Source of the DNA: Oscillospiraceae bacterium
GTDB taxonomy: Bacteria > Bacillota > Clostridia > Oscillospirales > Oscillospiraceae
DNA length: 50,354 nt
Assembly (NCBI GenBank): GCA_017541995.1
Contig: JAFXYD010000107.1
Span: forward strand, 1-50,354
Reading direction: 5' to 3'
Below are positions 15,935-23,898 of the stretch, piece after piece; within the stretch, counting starts at the first letter, position 1, and each line of letters begins with the position of its first letter. The translations under genes were made by a program, and so were the position numbers. Under the pieces are notes generated by a model. The model had not been told where the DNA came from and searched no databases. It worked only from the letters and a program-made list of their open reading frames with translations.

Positions 15935-15963
15935 TTGCAGTTTGGAAGAAGCTGTGCTATAAT
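15935..15963 (+). promoter_or_regulatory. Promoter of the dCMP deaminase gene
   Basis: TTGCAG (15935-15940), a 17-bp spacer and TATAAT (15958-15963), 32 bp before ATG 15996. Confidence 0.8.
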
Positions 15964-15995
15964 GACAGAAAGTACGATGACAGGAGCGTCAGCAA

Positions 15996-16484
15996 ATGGG
16001 AAGGATCGATAAGGAAAATTATTATCTGGACATTGCCGAAACCGTGCTGGAGCGGTCCACCTGCGGGCGCTCTCACTACGGCGCCATCATCGTCCGCAAC
16101 GACGAGATCGTCTCCACGGGCTACAACGGCGCCCCCCGGGGCCGGGACAACTGCATCGACCTGGGCTACTGCCTCCGGGACAAGCTGAACATCCCCCACG
16201 GCCAGCGCTATGAGCTCTGCCGCAGCGTCCACGCGGAGATGAACGCCATCATTTCCGCCTCCCGCTCCGAGTGCATCGGCGGCACCCTCTTCCTGGCGGG
16301 CCGCAACGCCAGAACCGGGGAGTATCTGGAGAACGTGGAGCCCTGCTCCATGTGCCGCCGGGTCATCATCAACTCCGGCATCAAGCGGGTGGTCATGCGC
16401 ACCGGCAAGGACACCTACAACGCCGTCAACGTACAGGAGTGGGTCATCCACGACGACTCCATTCTGGACGAATATGAGCTGTAA
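15996..16484 (+). CDS. Deoxycytidylate (dCMP) deaminase family protein
   Basis: A 162-residue zinc-dependent cytidine/deoxycytidylate deaminase (ComEB-like). The catalytic motif HAEMNAI gives zinc ligand His79 and proton-shuttling Glu81; PCSMC gives zinc ligands Cys117 and Cys120. GYNGAPRG and the Cys-containing segment DNCIDLGYC match dCMP deaminases. The reaction is dCMP to dUMP, feeding thymidylate synthesis. AGGAGCGTC precedes ATG 15996. It is monocistronic, between its own promoter and an intrinsic terminator. Confidence 0.9.
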   Translation: MGRIDKENYYLDIAETVLERSTCGRSHYGAIIVRNDEIVSTGYNGAPRGRDNCIDLGYCLRDKLNIPHGQRYELCRSVHAEMNAIISASRSECIGGTLFLAGRNARTGEYLENVEPCSMCRRVIINSGIKRVVMRTGKDTYNAVNVQEWVIHDDSILDEYEL

Positions 16485-16490
16485 ACAGAA

Positions 16491-16515
16491 AACGCCCCGA
16501 AAGGGGCGTTTTTTT
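16491..16515 (+). terminator. Intrinsic terminator after dCMP deaminase
   Basis: The stem AACGCCCC (16491-16498) pairs with GGGGCGTT (16503-16510) around a GAAA tetraloop and is followed by a T-run. Confidence 0.93.
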
Positions 16516-16521
16516 ATGGCA

Positions 16522-16890
16522 TCAAAACAAATTCCGCCAGCGCAGGGACTCCGTCTCCGCCAGCTCCCGGAGGGCCCGGATCAGACGGCCGCAGGCCCGG
16601 GTCAGCTCTGCCCCCCGCAGCTCCTCCAGCTCCGCCAGCGCCGCGCTGACGGCCTGGGTGCGTTCGTGGTTTAGCAGGCAGGCCAGCAGGCCCTCGCTCC
16701 GCCGCCACTCCGCCCCGGCCCGGGCGAGGAGGGAACGGCCCAGGGCCTCATCCCCCCGCTCCAGGGCCGCCAGGGCCTGCTCCAGCGGGGCGGCAGCCGC
16801 CTCGGTCCGCTCCCGCAGCCCCCGCCCGGCGCAAACACAGCCCGCCAGCAGCAGGGCCAGAATCAGAAGACCGATGTAGAAATATTTCAT
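16522..16890 (-). CDS. DUF4363 family protein
   Basis: A 122-residue protein with one N-terminal transmembrane or signal helix (MKYFYIGLLILALLLAGC) and an all-helical, Arg/Glu/Leu-rich remainder, as in DUF4363. In many Clostridia this family is encoded directly beside a DUF421/YetF membrane protein, and that partner is found 288 bp upstream (17179-17853) in the same orientation. The LLLAGC sequence could also be a lipobox. GAGGAGAACC precedes the ATG. The molecular function is unknown. Confidence 0.82.
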   Translation of the reverse strand: MKYFYIGLLILALLLAGCVCAGRGLRERTEAAAAPLEQALAALERGDEALGRSLLARAGAEWRRSEGLLACLLNHERTQAVSAALAELEELRGAELTRACGRLIRALRELAETESLRWRNLF

Positions 16891-16933
16891 GGGTGGTTCT
16901 CCTCAATTGTTCGGATTTGGCGAGTTCAATTCG

Positions 16934-17001
16934 TAGGGGCCGATGCCCACATCGGCCCTGACACATCAGGGTACGAAGGGCCGATGTGGGCATCGGCCCT
17001 A
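16934..17001. repeat. Long palindrome (CCGATG/CATCGG type)
   Basis: About 25 bp at 16934-16959 (TAGGGGCCGATGCCCACATC and on) is the reverse complement of 16977-17001, differing by a single extra G, around a 17-base spacer. It has the same GTAG/CTAC edges as the other dispersed palindromes but a different core. It lies between the DUF4363 and DUF421 genes. Confidence 0.85.
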
Positions 17002-17036
17002 CGGCGCGACAAATCCCGATTTATCGAAACGCTGGC

Positions 17037-17155
17037 GTAGCGGCGCACAGCAGTGCGCCACGAGGCCGGGTTCCGGTGGCGCACTGGTGTGCGCCGCTAC
17101 AGGGCGCTTGCAATGTGCGCCGCTGCCGGACGTTTGCGAGAACTCGACAAATCCC
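17037..17155. repeat. 119-bp repeat, inverted copy of 157-275
   Basis: Arms 17037-17061 and 17076-17100 enclose a 14-base loop (17062-17075); the flank 17101-17155 is the inverted counterpart of 157-211. The loop, however, reads in the same direction as in the first copy (CCGGGTTCCG in both on the plus strand), so loop and flank have opposite relative orientation in the two copies. Confidence 0.85.
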
Positions 17156-17178
17156 GATCCGCTGGTGACATGCCAGCG

Positions 17179-17853
17179 TCAAACGCGCTCCTTGCGCACG
17201 AAGCGGGTGTTGCCGCTTTTGTCCACCGCCAGGAGGAAGACCTGGCGCTGCTGCACCCCCCGGCGGGCCAGCTCCTGCTTGAGCCAGGCCCGGTCACGGC
17301 CCGCGGCATGAAGGTTTTCCGGCAGCAGGACGCCGTCGGAGATCACGTTGTAGAACAGCCGGGCCGGGGGACAGGCTGCCCCCAGGTCCCCCCGGCTGGG
17401 GCTCTGGCAGTCGGGGCGGAGCATCACCGTCAGCTCTCCGTCGGTCTCCAGAATGGCGTAGGCCACGGCGTCGCAGTCGAAGACGTCCTTCTCCCGGAGC
17501 TTCTGCTCCAGCTCGTCCAGGCTTACCCGGCTGGCGGCCAGGGCCCTCTGGTCGATGCGCCCCTCCCGGATCAGCAGGACGGGCACCCCGTTCAGCAGCC
17601 GCCGCACCGGCAGCAGCTTCATGGACAGCACCGCCAGCATCAGCTCCAGGCTCAGCACCGTCAGAATCGGCGCCACCCCGGAGAGCAGGGGCAGGCCGTT
17701 GTCCTGCATGGGCACCGAGGCCAGGTTGGCCAGCAGCATGGTCACCACGAATTCCGCGGGCTCCATCTCCGCCACCTGGCGCTTGCCCATGAGCCGCACC
17801 GACAGGATCAGCAGCCCGTAGAGCAGCCCCGTGCGCAGGGTCGCGATCAGCAT
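17179..17853 (-). CDS. DUF421/YetF-family membrane protein
   Basis: A 224-residue DUF421 protein. Three N-terminal transmembrane helices (GLLYGLLILSVRLMGKRQVA is diagnostic; then MEPAEFVVTMLLANLAS) precede two cytoplasmic YetF-like domains with PVLLIREGRID, DVFDCDAVAYAILETDGELTV and VISDGVLLPENL. Family members occur in spore-formers, including the SpoVA-associated proteins; the exact role is not settled. ATG 17853 is chosen because GGGAGGGATG lies just upstream. It is divergent from sigK, with 108 bp between starts, and upstream of DUF4363 with which it is usually adjacent. Confidence 0.88.
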   Translation of the reverse strand: MLIATLRTGLLYGLLILSVRLMGKRQVAEMEPAEFVVTMLLANLASVPMQDNGLPLLSGVAPILTVLSLELMLAVLSMKLLPVRRLLNGVPVLLIREGRIDQRALAASRVSLDELEQKLREKDVFDCDAVAYAILETDGELTVMLRPDCQSPSRGDLGAACPPARLFYNVISDGVLLPENLHAAGRDRAWLKQELARRGVQQRQVFLLAVDKSGNTRFVRKERV

Positions 17854-17961
17854 AGGGCATCCCTCCCAAAGCCAGCATTCCCCCTTTGCGGCTCCTTCAT
17901 ACGGGGCCGGGGAAGAATATGGACAAACAGCGGCGGAATAGACTGCTGCGAGGTGATTTGT

Positions 17962-18642
17962 ATGCTGTCTGCGTCCGCGCTGCTGCTTCTGGGCTCCATG
18001 CTCTGCGCCCTGCGGCTGGATCAGCCCGGCTCCTTCCCCAAGCCCCTCTCCGCCAGGGAGGAGCGGCTGTATCTGGAGCGGGCCGCCGCCGGGGATCCGG
18101 AGGCCCGGAACGTGCTGATCGAGCGCAATCTGCGGCTGGTGGCCCACATTCTGAAGAAATACTACGCCCAGGCCTCCGACCAGGAGGACCTGCTCTCCAT
18201 CGGCACCATCGGCCTGATCAAGGGCATCGAGAGCTTCGATCTGAGCAAGGGGGCCCGCCTGGCCACCTATGCCGCCCGCTGCGTGGAAAATGAGATTCTG
18301 ATGTACTTCCGCAGCCAGCGCAAGAGCGCGGGGGAGCTGTCCCTGTCGGACTGCATCGAGACCGGGAAGGACGGAAGCTCCCTCTCGGTGCAGGACGTGG
18401 TGGCCTCGGAGGAGGATCTGTTTGAGGATCTGTCCCGGAAGGAGGAGGCCCGGCGGCTCCACCGGGCCATTGCCGACTGTCTGACGGAGCGGGAGCAGAG
18501 GGTGGTGCGGCTGCGCTACGGCCTGGGGGGACAGAAGCCCCTGCGCCAGCAGGAGGTGGCCCGGGAGCTGGGCATCAGCCGCAGCTACGTCTCCCGCATC
18601 GAGAAAAAGGCCCTGGAGAAGCTGCGGGCAGAGCTGGAATAA
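17962..18642 (+). CDS. sigK: Sporulation sigma factor SigK
   Basis: A 226-residue sigma-70 factor of the late mother-cell SigK type. It starts with a hydrophobic pro-sequence (ASALLLLGSMLCALRL), followed by the family junction FPKPLSAREERLYLERAAAGD, region 2 (NLRLVAHILKKYY, then DLLSIGTIGLIKGIESFD) and region 4 (REQRVVRLRYGL, ARELGISRSYVSRIEKKAL). The pro-sequence implies membrane processing before activity. The gene is contiguous, with no skin-type insertion. ATG 17962 follows GAGGTGATTT. Its presence is the strongest sign that the organism, or its ancestor, forms endospores. YitT follows from its own promoter. Confidence 0.92.
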   Translation: MLSASALLLLGSMLCALRLDQPGSFPKPLSAREERLYLERAAAGDPEARNVLIERNLRLVAHILKKYYAQASDQEDLLSIGTIGLIKGIESFDLSKGARLATYAARCVENEILMYFRSQRKSAGELSLSDCIETGKDGSSLSVQDVVASEEDLFEDLSRKEEARRLHRAIADCLTEREQRVVRLRYGLGGQKPLRQQEVARELGISRSYVSRIEKKALEKLRAELE

Positions 18643-18656
18643 AGATGATTTTCCGG

Positions 18657-18685
18657 TTGCTTTTCCCGGCGTTCTGTGCTACAAT
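18657..18685 (+). promoter_or_regulatory. Promoter of the YitT gene
   Basis: TTGCTT (18657-18662), a 17-bp spacer and TACAAT (18680-18685), 32 bp before ATG 18718. Confidence 0.7.
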
Positions 18686-18717
18686 CACGGCACACAAATA
18701 CAACGAGGTGAAACACC

Positions 18718-19614
18718 ATGCCCGAAACCAAAAAAGCAGCCAAGTCCAGGCAGATCAGGGCGGAGTACAAGACGCTGCCCCTGGTGCCCTTCTTCGCCCT
18801 GGCCATGGCCCTGTCCTACAAGCTCTTTATCTTCCCCAACAACTTCGCCCCCTCCGGCGTGGGCGGCATCGCCACCATGATCCAGTACGTCTTCAAGTTC
18901 AACGCCGGATACCTGAACCTGCTCATCAACGTCCCCATTCTGATTGTGGCCTGGAAGCTGGTGGACCGGGAATTCGTCATCAAGACCGGCCTCTTCACCC
19001 TCTGCTTCTCCGGCTTTCTGATGCTCTTTGAGCACGTGGATTTCAGCAGATTCCAATACTACACCGAAAACGGCACCAGCAACGTCCTGGCCCCCGTGGC
19101 GGCGGCGGTGGTGAACGGCGCCTTCTTCGGCTTCTGCCTGCGCATCCACGGCAGCTCCGGCGGCACCGACGTGGTGAGCTTCTGCATCCGCCACTACCAC
19201 CCGGAGTTCAACGTCACCTGGATCAGCTTCGTGCTGAACGTGGTCATCGCCATCGTGTCCTACTTCGTCTACGGCTACCAGTTCGAGCCCGTCATCTGCT
19301 GCATCATCTACAGCTTCGTGCTCACCACCGTGGGCAACCAGGTGGTGCGGGGCTCCCAGACCGCTCTGAAATTCGAGATCATCACCGAGGAGCCCGAGCG
19401 CCTGTCCCAGGATCTGCTGGAGGAGCTCCACCACGGCGTGACCATGCTCCCCGCCAAGGGCGCCTACACCCACGAGGACAAGAGCCTGGTGATCTGCATC
19501 GTCAACAAGCACCAGATCGCGGACATCCAGGCCATCATCGGCAAGTACCCCCACACCTTCGCCTACATCACGCCGGTTTCCCAGACCATGGGCAACTTCC
19601 GGAAGATCAAATAA
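18718..19614 (+). CDS. YitT-family membrane protein (DUF2179 C-terminal domain)
   Basis: A 298-residue YitT-family protein: five or six transmembrane helices (the signature NNFAPSGVGGIATMIQY near residue 40, and GSSGGTDVV in the second half) followed by a cytoplasmic DUF2179 domain (about 215-298, with GVTMLPAKGAYTHEDKSLVICIV and PHTFAYITPV). This family is common and multicopy in Firmicutes; its transport substrate is unknown. GAGGTGAAAC precedes ATG 18718. It ends at a strong bidirectional terminator. Confidence 0.92.
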   Translation: MPETKKAAKSRQIRAEYKTLPLVPFFALAMALSYKLFIFPNNFAPSGVGGIATMIQYVFKFNAGYLNLLINVPILIVAWKLVDREFVIKTGLFTLCFSGFLMLFEHVDFSRFQYYTENGTSNVLAPVAAAVVNGAFFGFCLRIHGSSGGTDVVSFCIRHYHPEFNVTWISFVLNVVIAIVSYFVYGYQFEPVICCIIYSFVLTTVGNQVVRGSQTALKFEIITEEPERLSQDLLEELHHGVTMLPAKGAYTHEDKSLVICIVNKHQIADIQAIIGKYPHTFAYITPVSQTMGNFRKIK

Positions 19615-19620
19615 AGCGCA

Positions 19621-19653
19621 AAAAAAGACTCGCGCGGCGCGCGAGTCTTTTTT
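19621..19653. terminator. Bidirectional intrinsic terminator
   Basis: GACTCGCGC (19627-19635) pairs with GCGCGAGTC (19639-19647) around GGC, flanked by an A-run on the left and a T-run on the right that extend the stem. It serves the convergent YitT and lipoprotein genes. Confidence 0.95.
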
Positions 19654-19661
19654 GTAACGGC

Positions 19662-20009
19662 TCAGTCGTCCTCCTCCACGGGCTTGAAGAAGAGCAGGGT
19701 GCCGTCGGCGTGGAGGATCAGGTTTTCCCCGTCCTTGGTGAGCTCCAGCACCCCGTTGGGGCCGGTGATCTCCACGCTGCCGCCCTTGTCGACCCAGGTG
19801 ATGTCCAGCTGGGTGGAGCCGTAGCTGGCGGTGCCGACGCCGTCGGAATCCAGCTCAAAGGAGATGTTCAGCCCGAAGCCCCCGGGGGGGATGCGCAGCC
19901 CGTCGGCGGTGATGTATTCCAGCTTGTAGCTGCCCCCGGCGGCCTTGGCGCAGCCCGCCAGGCTCAAAAGCAGCGCCGCGCAGAGCAGCAGCGTTATCAT
20001 GCGTTTCAT
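19662..20009 (-). CDS. Small putative lipoprotein of unknown function
   Basis: A 115-residue protein with a short signal peptide ending in LSLAGC (lipobox), so it is probably a cell-surface lipoprotein. The mature part is predicted beta-rich with alternating Gly/Asp (FELDSDGVGTASYGSTQLDITW; GENLILHADGTLLFF), resembling small calycin- or META-like lipoprotein domains of Clostridia; no family is assigned. ATG 20009 is chosen because AGGAGGACGG lies just upstream, rather than the earlier in-frame ATGs. It has its own promoter and ends at the shared terminator, so it is a free-standing gene. Confidence 0.8.
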   Translation of the reverse strand: MKRMITLLLCAALLLSLAGCAKAAGGSYKLEYITADGLRIPPGGFGLNISFELDSDGVGTASYGSTQLDITWVDKGGSVEITGPNGVLELTKDGENLILHADGTLLFFKPVEEDD

Positions 20010-20042
20010 GGATCCGTCCTCCTGCATGGGGGTATTTTCTGT

Positions 20043-20071
20043 ATTATACTCCATCGGAGCGGAATTGTCAC
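20043..20071 (-). promoter_or_regulatory. Promoter of the small lipoprotein gene
   Basis: On the minus strand GTGACA (20071-20066), a 17-bp spacer and TATAAT (20048-20043), 34 bp before the ATG. Confidence 0.78.
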
Positions 20072-20170
20072 GCATTTTTTTTGCCGGGGCCCGGCGGGAT
20101 AAAAAAATGACGTCCCGTTCACCGCCGTCGGGTGAAGGGGACCTCAAGGGATTGCAATGGGGAAATGGGC

Positions 20171-20308
20171 TTACGCCTTCTCCTGCTGTTCAAAGATCTG
20201 ACCCAGCTGGTCGATGCCCTGCTCCATACCGTCGGAAAACTGCTTATCTTCCTTGGTGTTCAGCGGCTCCTCGTCCTCCAGCTTGTTCCAAATGGACTCC
20301 AGATTCAT
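20171..20308 (-). CDS. 45-residue acidic small protein, unknown
   Basis: A 45-residue, strongly acidic and Gln-rich ORF (NLESIWNKLEDEEPLNTKED, then SDGMEQGIDQLGQIFEQQ), probably helical and cytosolic. No family is recognised. Three things support a real gene: GAAAGGAG six or so bases before the ATG, a promoter with both hexamers matching consensus exactly at 20357-20385, and a complete short frame between clear flanking genes. The upstream open frame is ignored because it overlaps the promoter. It could alternatively be the coding part of a dual-function small RNA. Confidence 0.7.
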   Translation of the reverse strand: MNLESIWNKLEDEEPLNTKEDKQFSDGMEQGIDQLGQIFEQQEKA

Positions 20309-20356
20309 GTCGCACGCTCCTTTCTGCCGGACGAGTCTTCGTCCTTGACGGCCCGT

Positions 20357-20385
20357 ATTATAGCAGGGGAGGGGGGAAATGTCAA
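20357..20385 (-). promoter_or_regulatory. Perfect consensus promoter for the 45-aa ORF
   Basis: On the minus strand TTGACA (20385-20380), a 17-bp spacer and TATAAT (20362-20357). The predicted start, near 20350, leaves a leader of about 40 nt. Confidence 0.88.
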
Positions 20386-20517
20386 TCGGGAGACTGCACA
20401 AGCTTTTCCCCGGGCGCAGACCGCATTTTCGCCATTATTCTAAGAGAATTAGGTATATTTATCGCGTATATTCCGAGAGCCGTAGGGCGGAGCGGGTCTG
20501 AAACCCCCAAAAAAAGC

Positions 20518-20546
20518 TTGACAAATCCGGCTTTGCGGTATATACT
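20518..20546 (+). promoter_or_regulatory. Promoter of the valS T-box transcript
   Basis: TTGACA (20518-20523), a 17-bp spacer and TATACT (20541-20546); transcription should start near 20553, just before T-box Stem I. Confidence 0.85.
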
Positions 20547-20559
20547 GGCTTCATTGAAA

Positions 20560-20787
20560 ACGCATGGAGGAAGAGGAGTACGTTCCCGCGCTGCTTTCAG
20601 AGACAAGGCGGTGGCTGCGAGCCTTGAGGGCGGGGAACGGAAGGTCGCTTCGGAGCGGGCCGGGGGAAGCAGAGTAGTCCGGCACGGGCCCTCCCGTTAC
20701 AGAGGCAGAGTGCCCGGCTCAGGCCGGGAATTCAGGTGGTACCGCGGTAATTTTTTGCCGCCCTGAGCGCGTCTCAGGGCGGTTTTT
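20560..20787 (+). promoter_or_regulatory. T-box riboswitch controlling valS
   Basis: A tRNA-sensing leader. The T-box sequence GGTGGTACCGCGG is at 20735-20747, followed by the terminator at 20758-20787. Stem I is recognisable: AGTA before CGTTCCCGC (about 20576-20588), a GGTGG distal motif, and the returning strand GCGGGGAACG (about 20631-20640). Next comes GAAGGTC, the 3' side of the specifier loop, placing a GTC (valine) specifier at 20644-20646. Uncharged tRNA-Val would stabilise the antiterminator and allow valS expression. The specifier is read by eye and fits the downstream gene. Confidence 0.92.
20758..20787 (+). terminator. T-box regulatory terminator
   Basis: CCGCCCTGAG (20758-20767) pairs with CTCAGGGCGG (20773-20782) around a 5-base loop and is followed by TTTTT. 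It is the terminator arm of the valS T-box. Confidence 0.93.
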
Positions 20788-20807
20788 CTGTTGAAAGGAG
20801 ACTGAAC

Positions 20808-23450
20808 ATGGCAAGAGAACTCCCCAAGACCTACGACCCGAAGCAGGTGGAGGATCGAATCTATCACTTCTGGCAGGACAACGGCTTCTTCAAGACCCGG
20901 CGCGACCCGGAGAAGAAGCCCTTTACCATCGTCATGCCGCCCCCCAACGTCACCGGCCAGCTCCACATGGGCCACGCCATGGACGCCGCCCTCCAGGACA
21001 TTCTCATCCGCTTCAAGCGGATGCAGGGCTACGCCGCCCTCTGGGTTCCCGGGGTGGACCACGCCGGCATCGCCACCCAGATCAAGGTGGAGGAGGAGCT
21101 CCGCAAGGAGGGGCTGACCCGCTATGACCTGGGCCGGGAGAAGTTCCTGGAGCGGGTCTGGGACTGGAAGAACAAATACGGCAACCGCATCGTGGAGCAG
21201 CAGAAGCGCCTGGGCGCCTCCTGCGACTGGGACAGAGCCCGCTTCACCATGGACGAGGGCTGCTCCAAGGCCGTGCGGGAGGTCTTTGTGAACCTCTACA
21301 AGGAGGGCCTGATCTACAAGGGCAGCCGCATCATCAACTGGTGCCCCCACTGCCGCACCGCCCTCTCCGACGCCGAGGTGGAGTACGTGGACAAGCCCGG
21401 CCATCTCTGGCACATGCGCTACCCCCTCTCCGACGGCAGCGGATACCTGGTGGTGGCCACCACCCGGCCCGAGACCATGATGGGCGACACCGGCGTGGCC
21501 GTGAACCCCAAGGACGAGCGCTACCGGCATCTGGTGGGCAAGACCTGCATCCTGCCTCTGATGAACCGGGAGATCCCCATCGTGGCCGACGAGTACGTGG
21601 AAATGGACTTCGGCACCGGCTGCGTCAAGATGACCCCGGCCCACGACCCCAACGACTTTGAGGTGGGTCTGCGGCACAATCTGGACTCCGTCAAGGTCAT
21701 TGCCGACGACGGCAGCATCAACGAAAACGGCGGCCGCTATCAGGGCATGGACCGCTACGAGGCCCGGAAGGCCGTGATCGCGGATCTGGAGGCCCTGGGC
21801 CTGCTGGAGAAGATCGAGGACTACTCCCACAACGTGGGCACCTGCTACCGCTGCCACAGCGACGTGGAGCCCCTGATCTCCGCCCAGTGGTTTGTGAAGA
21901 TGCAGCCCCTGGCCCGGGAGGCCCTGCGGGTGGTGCAGGAGGGGGAGACCAAATTCGTCCCCGAGCGCTTCACCAAGATCTACACCAACTGGATGGAGAA
22001 CGTCCGGGACTGGTGCATCTCCCGCCAGCTCTGGTGGGGCCACCAGATCCCCGCCTGGTACTGCGCCGACTGCGGCCACGTCACCGTCTCCAAGCAGGAC
22101 GCGGAATGCTGCGAGAAATGCGGCAGCAGGAACATTGAGCGGGACCCCGACGTGCTGGACACCTGGTTCTCCTCCGCCCTCTGGCCCTTTGAGATCCTGG
22201 GCTGGCCCGAGAAGACCCCGGACCTGGACTACTTCTATCCCACCGACGTGCTGGTCACCGGCTACGACATCATCTTCTTCTGGGTCTCCCGGATGATCTT
22301 CTCCGCCTGCAAGCACACCGGCAGGCCCCCCTTCCACACGGTGCTGATCCACGGTCTGGTGCGGGACGACAAGGGCCGCAAGATGTCCAAGTCCCTGGGC
22401 AACGGCATCGACCCCCTGGAGATGATCGAGCGCTACGGCTCCGACGCCCTGCGGATGAACATGATCACCGGCAACAGCCCCGGCAACGACATGCGCTTCT
22501 ACGTGGAGCACTGCGAGGCCATGCGGAACTTCGCCAACAAGCTCTGGAACGCCAGCCGCTACGTGATGATGAACCTCGACCTGGAGGAGAACCGCCTTCC
22601 CGACCGGGAGAAGCTGGAGACCGCGGACCGCTGGATCCTCTCCAAGCTGAACCGCACCGTGAAGGAGGCCACCGAAAATCTGGAGAAGTTCGAGCTGGGC
22701 ATGGCGGTGCAGAAGGTCTATGACTTCATCTGGGACGACTACTGCGACTGGTACATCGAGCTCACCAAGGCCCGGCTCTACGGCGAGGACCCGGAGGCCC
22801 GGCAGACGGCCCAGCAGGTGCTGCTCTACGTGCTGGATCAGATCCTGCGGCTGATGCACCCCTTCATGCCCTTTGTCACCGAGGAGATCTGGCAGGCCAT
22901 TCCCCACGAGGGGGAGGCCCTGATCTGCGCCGACTGGCCCCTGTGGCGGGAGGAGCTGGACTTCCCCGCCGAGGAGCAGCACATGGAGTCTGTGATGCTG
23001 GCCATTCGCACGGTCCGCAACCGCCGGGCTGAGATGAACGTGCCTCCCGCCCGGAAGGCGGATCTCTACGTGGTCACAGACAAGGGGGAGGTCTTTGAGG
23101 AGGGCGCGGCCTTCATCACCCGCCTGGCCTACGCGGAGCGGGTCATCGTCTCCGAGACCGAGCCCCAGGGCCACGAGGACATGGCCCAGTGCGTCACCCC
23201 CGACGCCCGGCTCTACCTGCCCCTGGCCCAGCTGGTGGACCTGGAGAAGGAGCTGGCCCGCATCGAAAAGGAGAGCGAGAACGCCCGGCGGGAGATCGCC
23301 CGGGCCGAGGCCCAGCTGGCCAATGAGAAGTTCGTCTCCCGGGCCCCCGCCAACGTGATCCAGGCCCAGCGGGACAAGCTGGAGCAGAACCGCAGGCTCC
23401 TGGCCCAGCTGGAGGAGAGCGAGCAGAGACTCCGCAAGCTCCAAAAATAA
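20808..23450 (+). CDS. valS: Valyl-tRNA synthetase
   Basis: An 880-residue class-I aminoacyl-tRNA synthetase that charges tRNA-Val. The HIGH-type motif is HMGH at residues 53-56 ([16 protein letters not shown]) and the KMSKS loop is at residues 525-529. The CP1 editing domain ([17 protein letters not shown]) and the C-terminal coiled-coil ([20 protein letters not shown]) typical of bacterial ValRS are present, and the length is normal. ATG 20808 follows GAAAGGAGAC. Expression is controlled by the T-box just upstream. The Asp23-like gene follows after 76 bp from its own promoter. Confidence 0.98.
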   Translation: MARELPKTYDPKQVEDRIYHFWQDNGFFKTRRDPEKKPFTIVMPPPNVTGQLHMGHAMDAALQDILIRFKRMQGYAALWVPGVDHAGIATQIKVEEELRKEGLTRYDLGREKFLERVWDWKNKYGNRIVEQQKRLGASCDWDRARFTMDEGCSKAVREVFVNLYKEGLIYKGSRIINWCPHCRTALSDAEVEYVDKPGHLWHMRYPLSDGSGYLVVATTRPETMMGDTGVAVNPKDERYRHLVGKTCILPLMNREIPIVADEYVEMDFGTGCVKMTPAHDPNDFEVGLRHNLDSVKVIADDGSINENGGRYQGMDRYEARKAVIADLEALGLLEKIEDYSHNVGTCYRCHSDVEPLISAQWFVKMQPLAREALRVVQEGETKFVPERFTKIYTNWMENVRDWCISRQLWWGHQIPAWYCADCGHVTVSKQDAECCEKCGSRNIERDPDVLDTWFSSALWPFEILGWPEKTPDLDYFYPTDVLVTGYDIIFFWVSRMIFSACKHTGRPPFHTVLIHGLVRDDKGRKMSKSLGNGIDPLEMIERYGSDALRMNMITGNSPGNDMRFYVEHCEAMRNFANKLWNASRYVMMNLDLEENRLPDREKLETADRWILSKLNRTVKEATENLEKFELGMAVQKVYDFIWDDYCDWYIELTKARLYGEDPEARQTAQQVLLYVLDQILRLMHPFMPFVTEEIWQAIPHEGEALICADWPLWREELDFPAEEQHMESVMLAIRTVRNRRAEMNVPPARKADLYVVTDKGEVFEEGAAFITRLAYAERVIVSETEPQGHEDMAQCVTPDARLYLPLAQLVDLEKELARIEKESENARREIARAEAQLANEKFVSRAPANVIQAQRDKLEQNRRLLAQLEESEQRLRKLQK

Positions 23451-23453
23451 TAC

Positions 23454-23482
23454 TTGTATATTGAAGCAAAATCGGTTACAAT
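23454..23482 (+). promoter_or_regulatory. Promoter of the Asp23-fakA pair
   Basis: TTGTAT (23454-23459), a 17-bp spacer and TACAAT (23477-23482), 44 bp before ATG 23527. An alternative -10 (TATACT, 23482-23487) has less favourable spacing. Confidence 0.6.
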
Positions 23483-23526
23483 ATACTGTAAGCTCCCAAA
23501 TACAACCACCGACAGGAGGTTATTCT

Positions 23527-23883
23527 ATGATTCAAGTTCAAACCGAAAAGGGCAGCGTCACGGTCAGCAGCGCGGTCTTCACCAACATCGTGGGCATGGC
23601 CGCTTCCAACTGCTTCGGCGTCAAGGGCATGGCGGTCCGCTCCATGACGGACGGGCTGGTACATCTGCTTCGCAAGGAGGCCATGGGCAAGGGCGTCCTG
23701 GTCACCTTCCACGAGGACAACAGCGTTTCCATTGATCTGCATATCATTGTGGATTACGGCGTCAATCTCAAGGCGGTGGGGGACTCCATCGTCTCCGAGG
23801 TGCGCTACGTTGTGGAGAAGACCACCGAAACCAGGGTCCGGACGGTCAACGTCTACATTGACTCCATGGTCGTCGGCGGGTAA
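23527..23883 (+). CDS. Asp23/Gls24 family protein (YloU-like)
   Basis: A 118-residue protein of the Asp23/Gls24 alkaline-shock/envelope-stress family, with the conserved N-terminal SAVFTNIVGMAASNCFGVKGM and the C-terminal VRYVVEKTTETRVRTVNVYIDSM. In Bacillus and many Firmicutes this gene (yloU) directly precedes the FakA-type kinase gene (yloV), as here with a 15-bp gap. Its likely role is membrane-associated and linked to fatty-acid use, though unproven. ATG 23527 follows AGGAGGTTATTCT; upstream in-frame starts overlap the promoter. Confidence 0.92.
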   Translation: MIQVQTEKGSVTVSSAVFTNIVGMAASNCFGVKGMAVRSMTDGLVHLLRKEAMGKGVLVTFHEDNSVSIDLHIIVDYGVNLKAVGDSIVSEVRYVVEKTTETRVRTVNVYIDSMVVGG

Positions 23884-23898
23884 CGGAGGTAGAAATCT

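Noticed and set aside
17917..17944. SigE-type promoter for sigK (ATA-17-AATAGACT)
   Set aside because: The -10 matches only partly and the predicted start would fall almost on the ribosome-binding site, leaving no normal leader.
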